From Morella rubra (lineage: Eukaryota > Streptophyta > Magnoliopsida > Fagales > Myricaceae): a stretch of 64,000 bases of DNA. The stretch is from positions 28,407,364-28,471,363 of the forward strand of contig CM025854.1 in assembly GCA_003952965.2 (NCBI GenBank), given 5' to 3'. The first letter of the stretch is position 1; each line of letters starts with the position of its first letter. Positions 63,690 through 64,000 of this stretch are shown piece by piece. Made by a program: the position numbers and the translations under genes. Below the pieces are notes generated by a model. It worked only from the letters and a program-made list of their open reading frames with translations. It was not told the origin of the DNA and did no database searches.

Positions 63690-64000
63690 AACTTCATATT
63701 GTGTTACATTACTTTCTTGCATGTTCTGCAAGAAGGAAATATGGTGGCAGATGGTTTATCTAGGTTGAGCGCTAAAGGAATACAACAAATTTTTTTTAAT
63801 CTAGTTTTTTCTTTAGCAAAGGAGATCCAAGGGCACCTACGACTGGACAAATGGGGTTTTCCTCTGCTACGCGTGCGTTGAGAGTTTTCTATCTCTTAAT
63901 CTGAGTTTTGTTTTATTCGGTATTCTTTTGTCACAAGTGAGGACAATGTGAATAAATTTAAGAGCTTTGCTTTCTTTCTCAAAATAGAAAAATAAAAAAA
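63690..64000 (+). mobile_element. 5'-truncated LINE tail, antisense in a chorismate mutase intron
   Basis: The plus strand reads FLHVLQEGNMVADGLSRLSA and, about 25 residues on, EIQGHLRLDKWGFPLLRVR before a stop at 63881. HVxxEGNxVADGL is the C-terminal RNase H motif of plant L1-type LINEs, with the last catalytic Asp in VAD. The (R/Q)GxxRLDKxGxPxLR end is also typical. An AT-rich 3' UTR leads into an A-rich tail at the window's edge. Only the last about 60 codons are present, as expected for a 5'-truncated insertion. It lies upstream of the acceptor of exon 63315-63223, opposite to the host gene. Confidence 0.75.

Overview
This is nuclear DNA from a flowering plant, most likely a non-grass (eudicot or magnoliid-type) species. 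Genes are split by introns with GT-AG borders, intergenic DNA is AT-rich, and the proteins belong to plant families (SnRK1, group I WRKY, early nodulin-like phytocyanins, DUF1336, DUF3598, CDK-like kinases, chorismate mutase). No organellar, bacterial or viral gene block was recognised. A 1000-N assembly gap lies at 3012-4011.

Layout, left to right. The 5' part of a PTPMT1-type phosphatase gene (minus strand) runs off the left edge. After the gap come a small tRNA-derived SINE and a 92-bp exact copy of the last SnRK1 exon. A cluster of small secreted four-cysteine peptide genes follows (5.3-9.8 kb): one intact two-exon gene, one decayed copy and one 3'-UTR relic, with transposon DNA between them. 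Next are the SnRK1 catalytic subunit gene (11.1-16.7 kb, minus, ten coding exons) and a TMEM230-like membrane protein gene (18.6-22.3 kb, minus). A single-exon multi-pass membrane protein gene lies at 23.6-24.6 kb (plus). About 4.6 kb of gene-poor, MITE-bearing DNA separates it from a DUF1336 (EDR2 C-terminal family) gene (29.3-37.3 kb, plus), whose 3' end is duplicated in tandem.

The right half holds a CDK-like protein kinase with an MGC acylation motif (39.2-43.2 kb, minus) and a group I WRKY factor (44.4-47.8 kb, minus) with one probable GC-AG intron. It also holds a plastid-type DUF3598 protein (51.5-54.6 kb, minus), two tandem early nodulin-like (phytocyanin fold) genes (56.1-57.6 and 58.9-61.0 kb, minus), and the 3' end of a chorismate mutase gene (62.8 kb to beyond the right edge, minus). 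A truncated LINE lies antisense in a chorismate mutase intron.

The genes do not form a pathway or cluster of related functions, apart from the two local tandem families (secreted Cys-rich peptides; ENODL proteins). Small TIR elements of at least three kinds, two tRNA SINEs, a LINE tail and several local direct duplications account for much of the remaining structure. The observations most worth checking are the mosaic duplication at the end of the DUF1336 gene, the SnRK1 exon copy, the Cys-rich peptide cluster and the intronic poly-G/C tracts.
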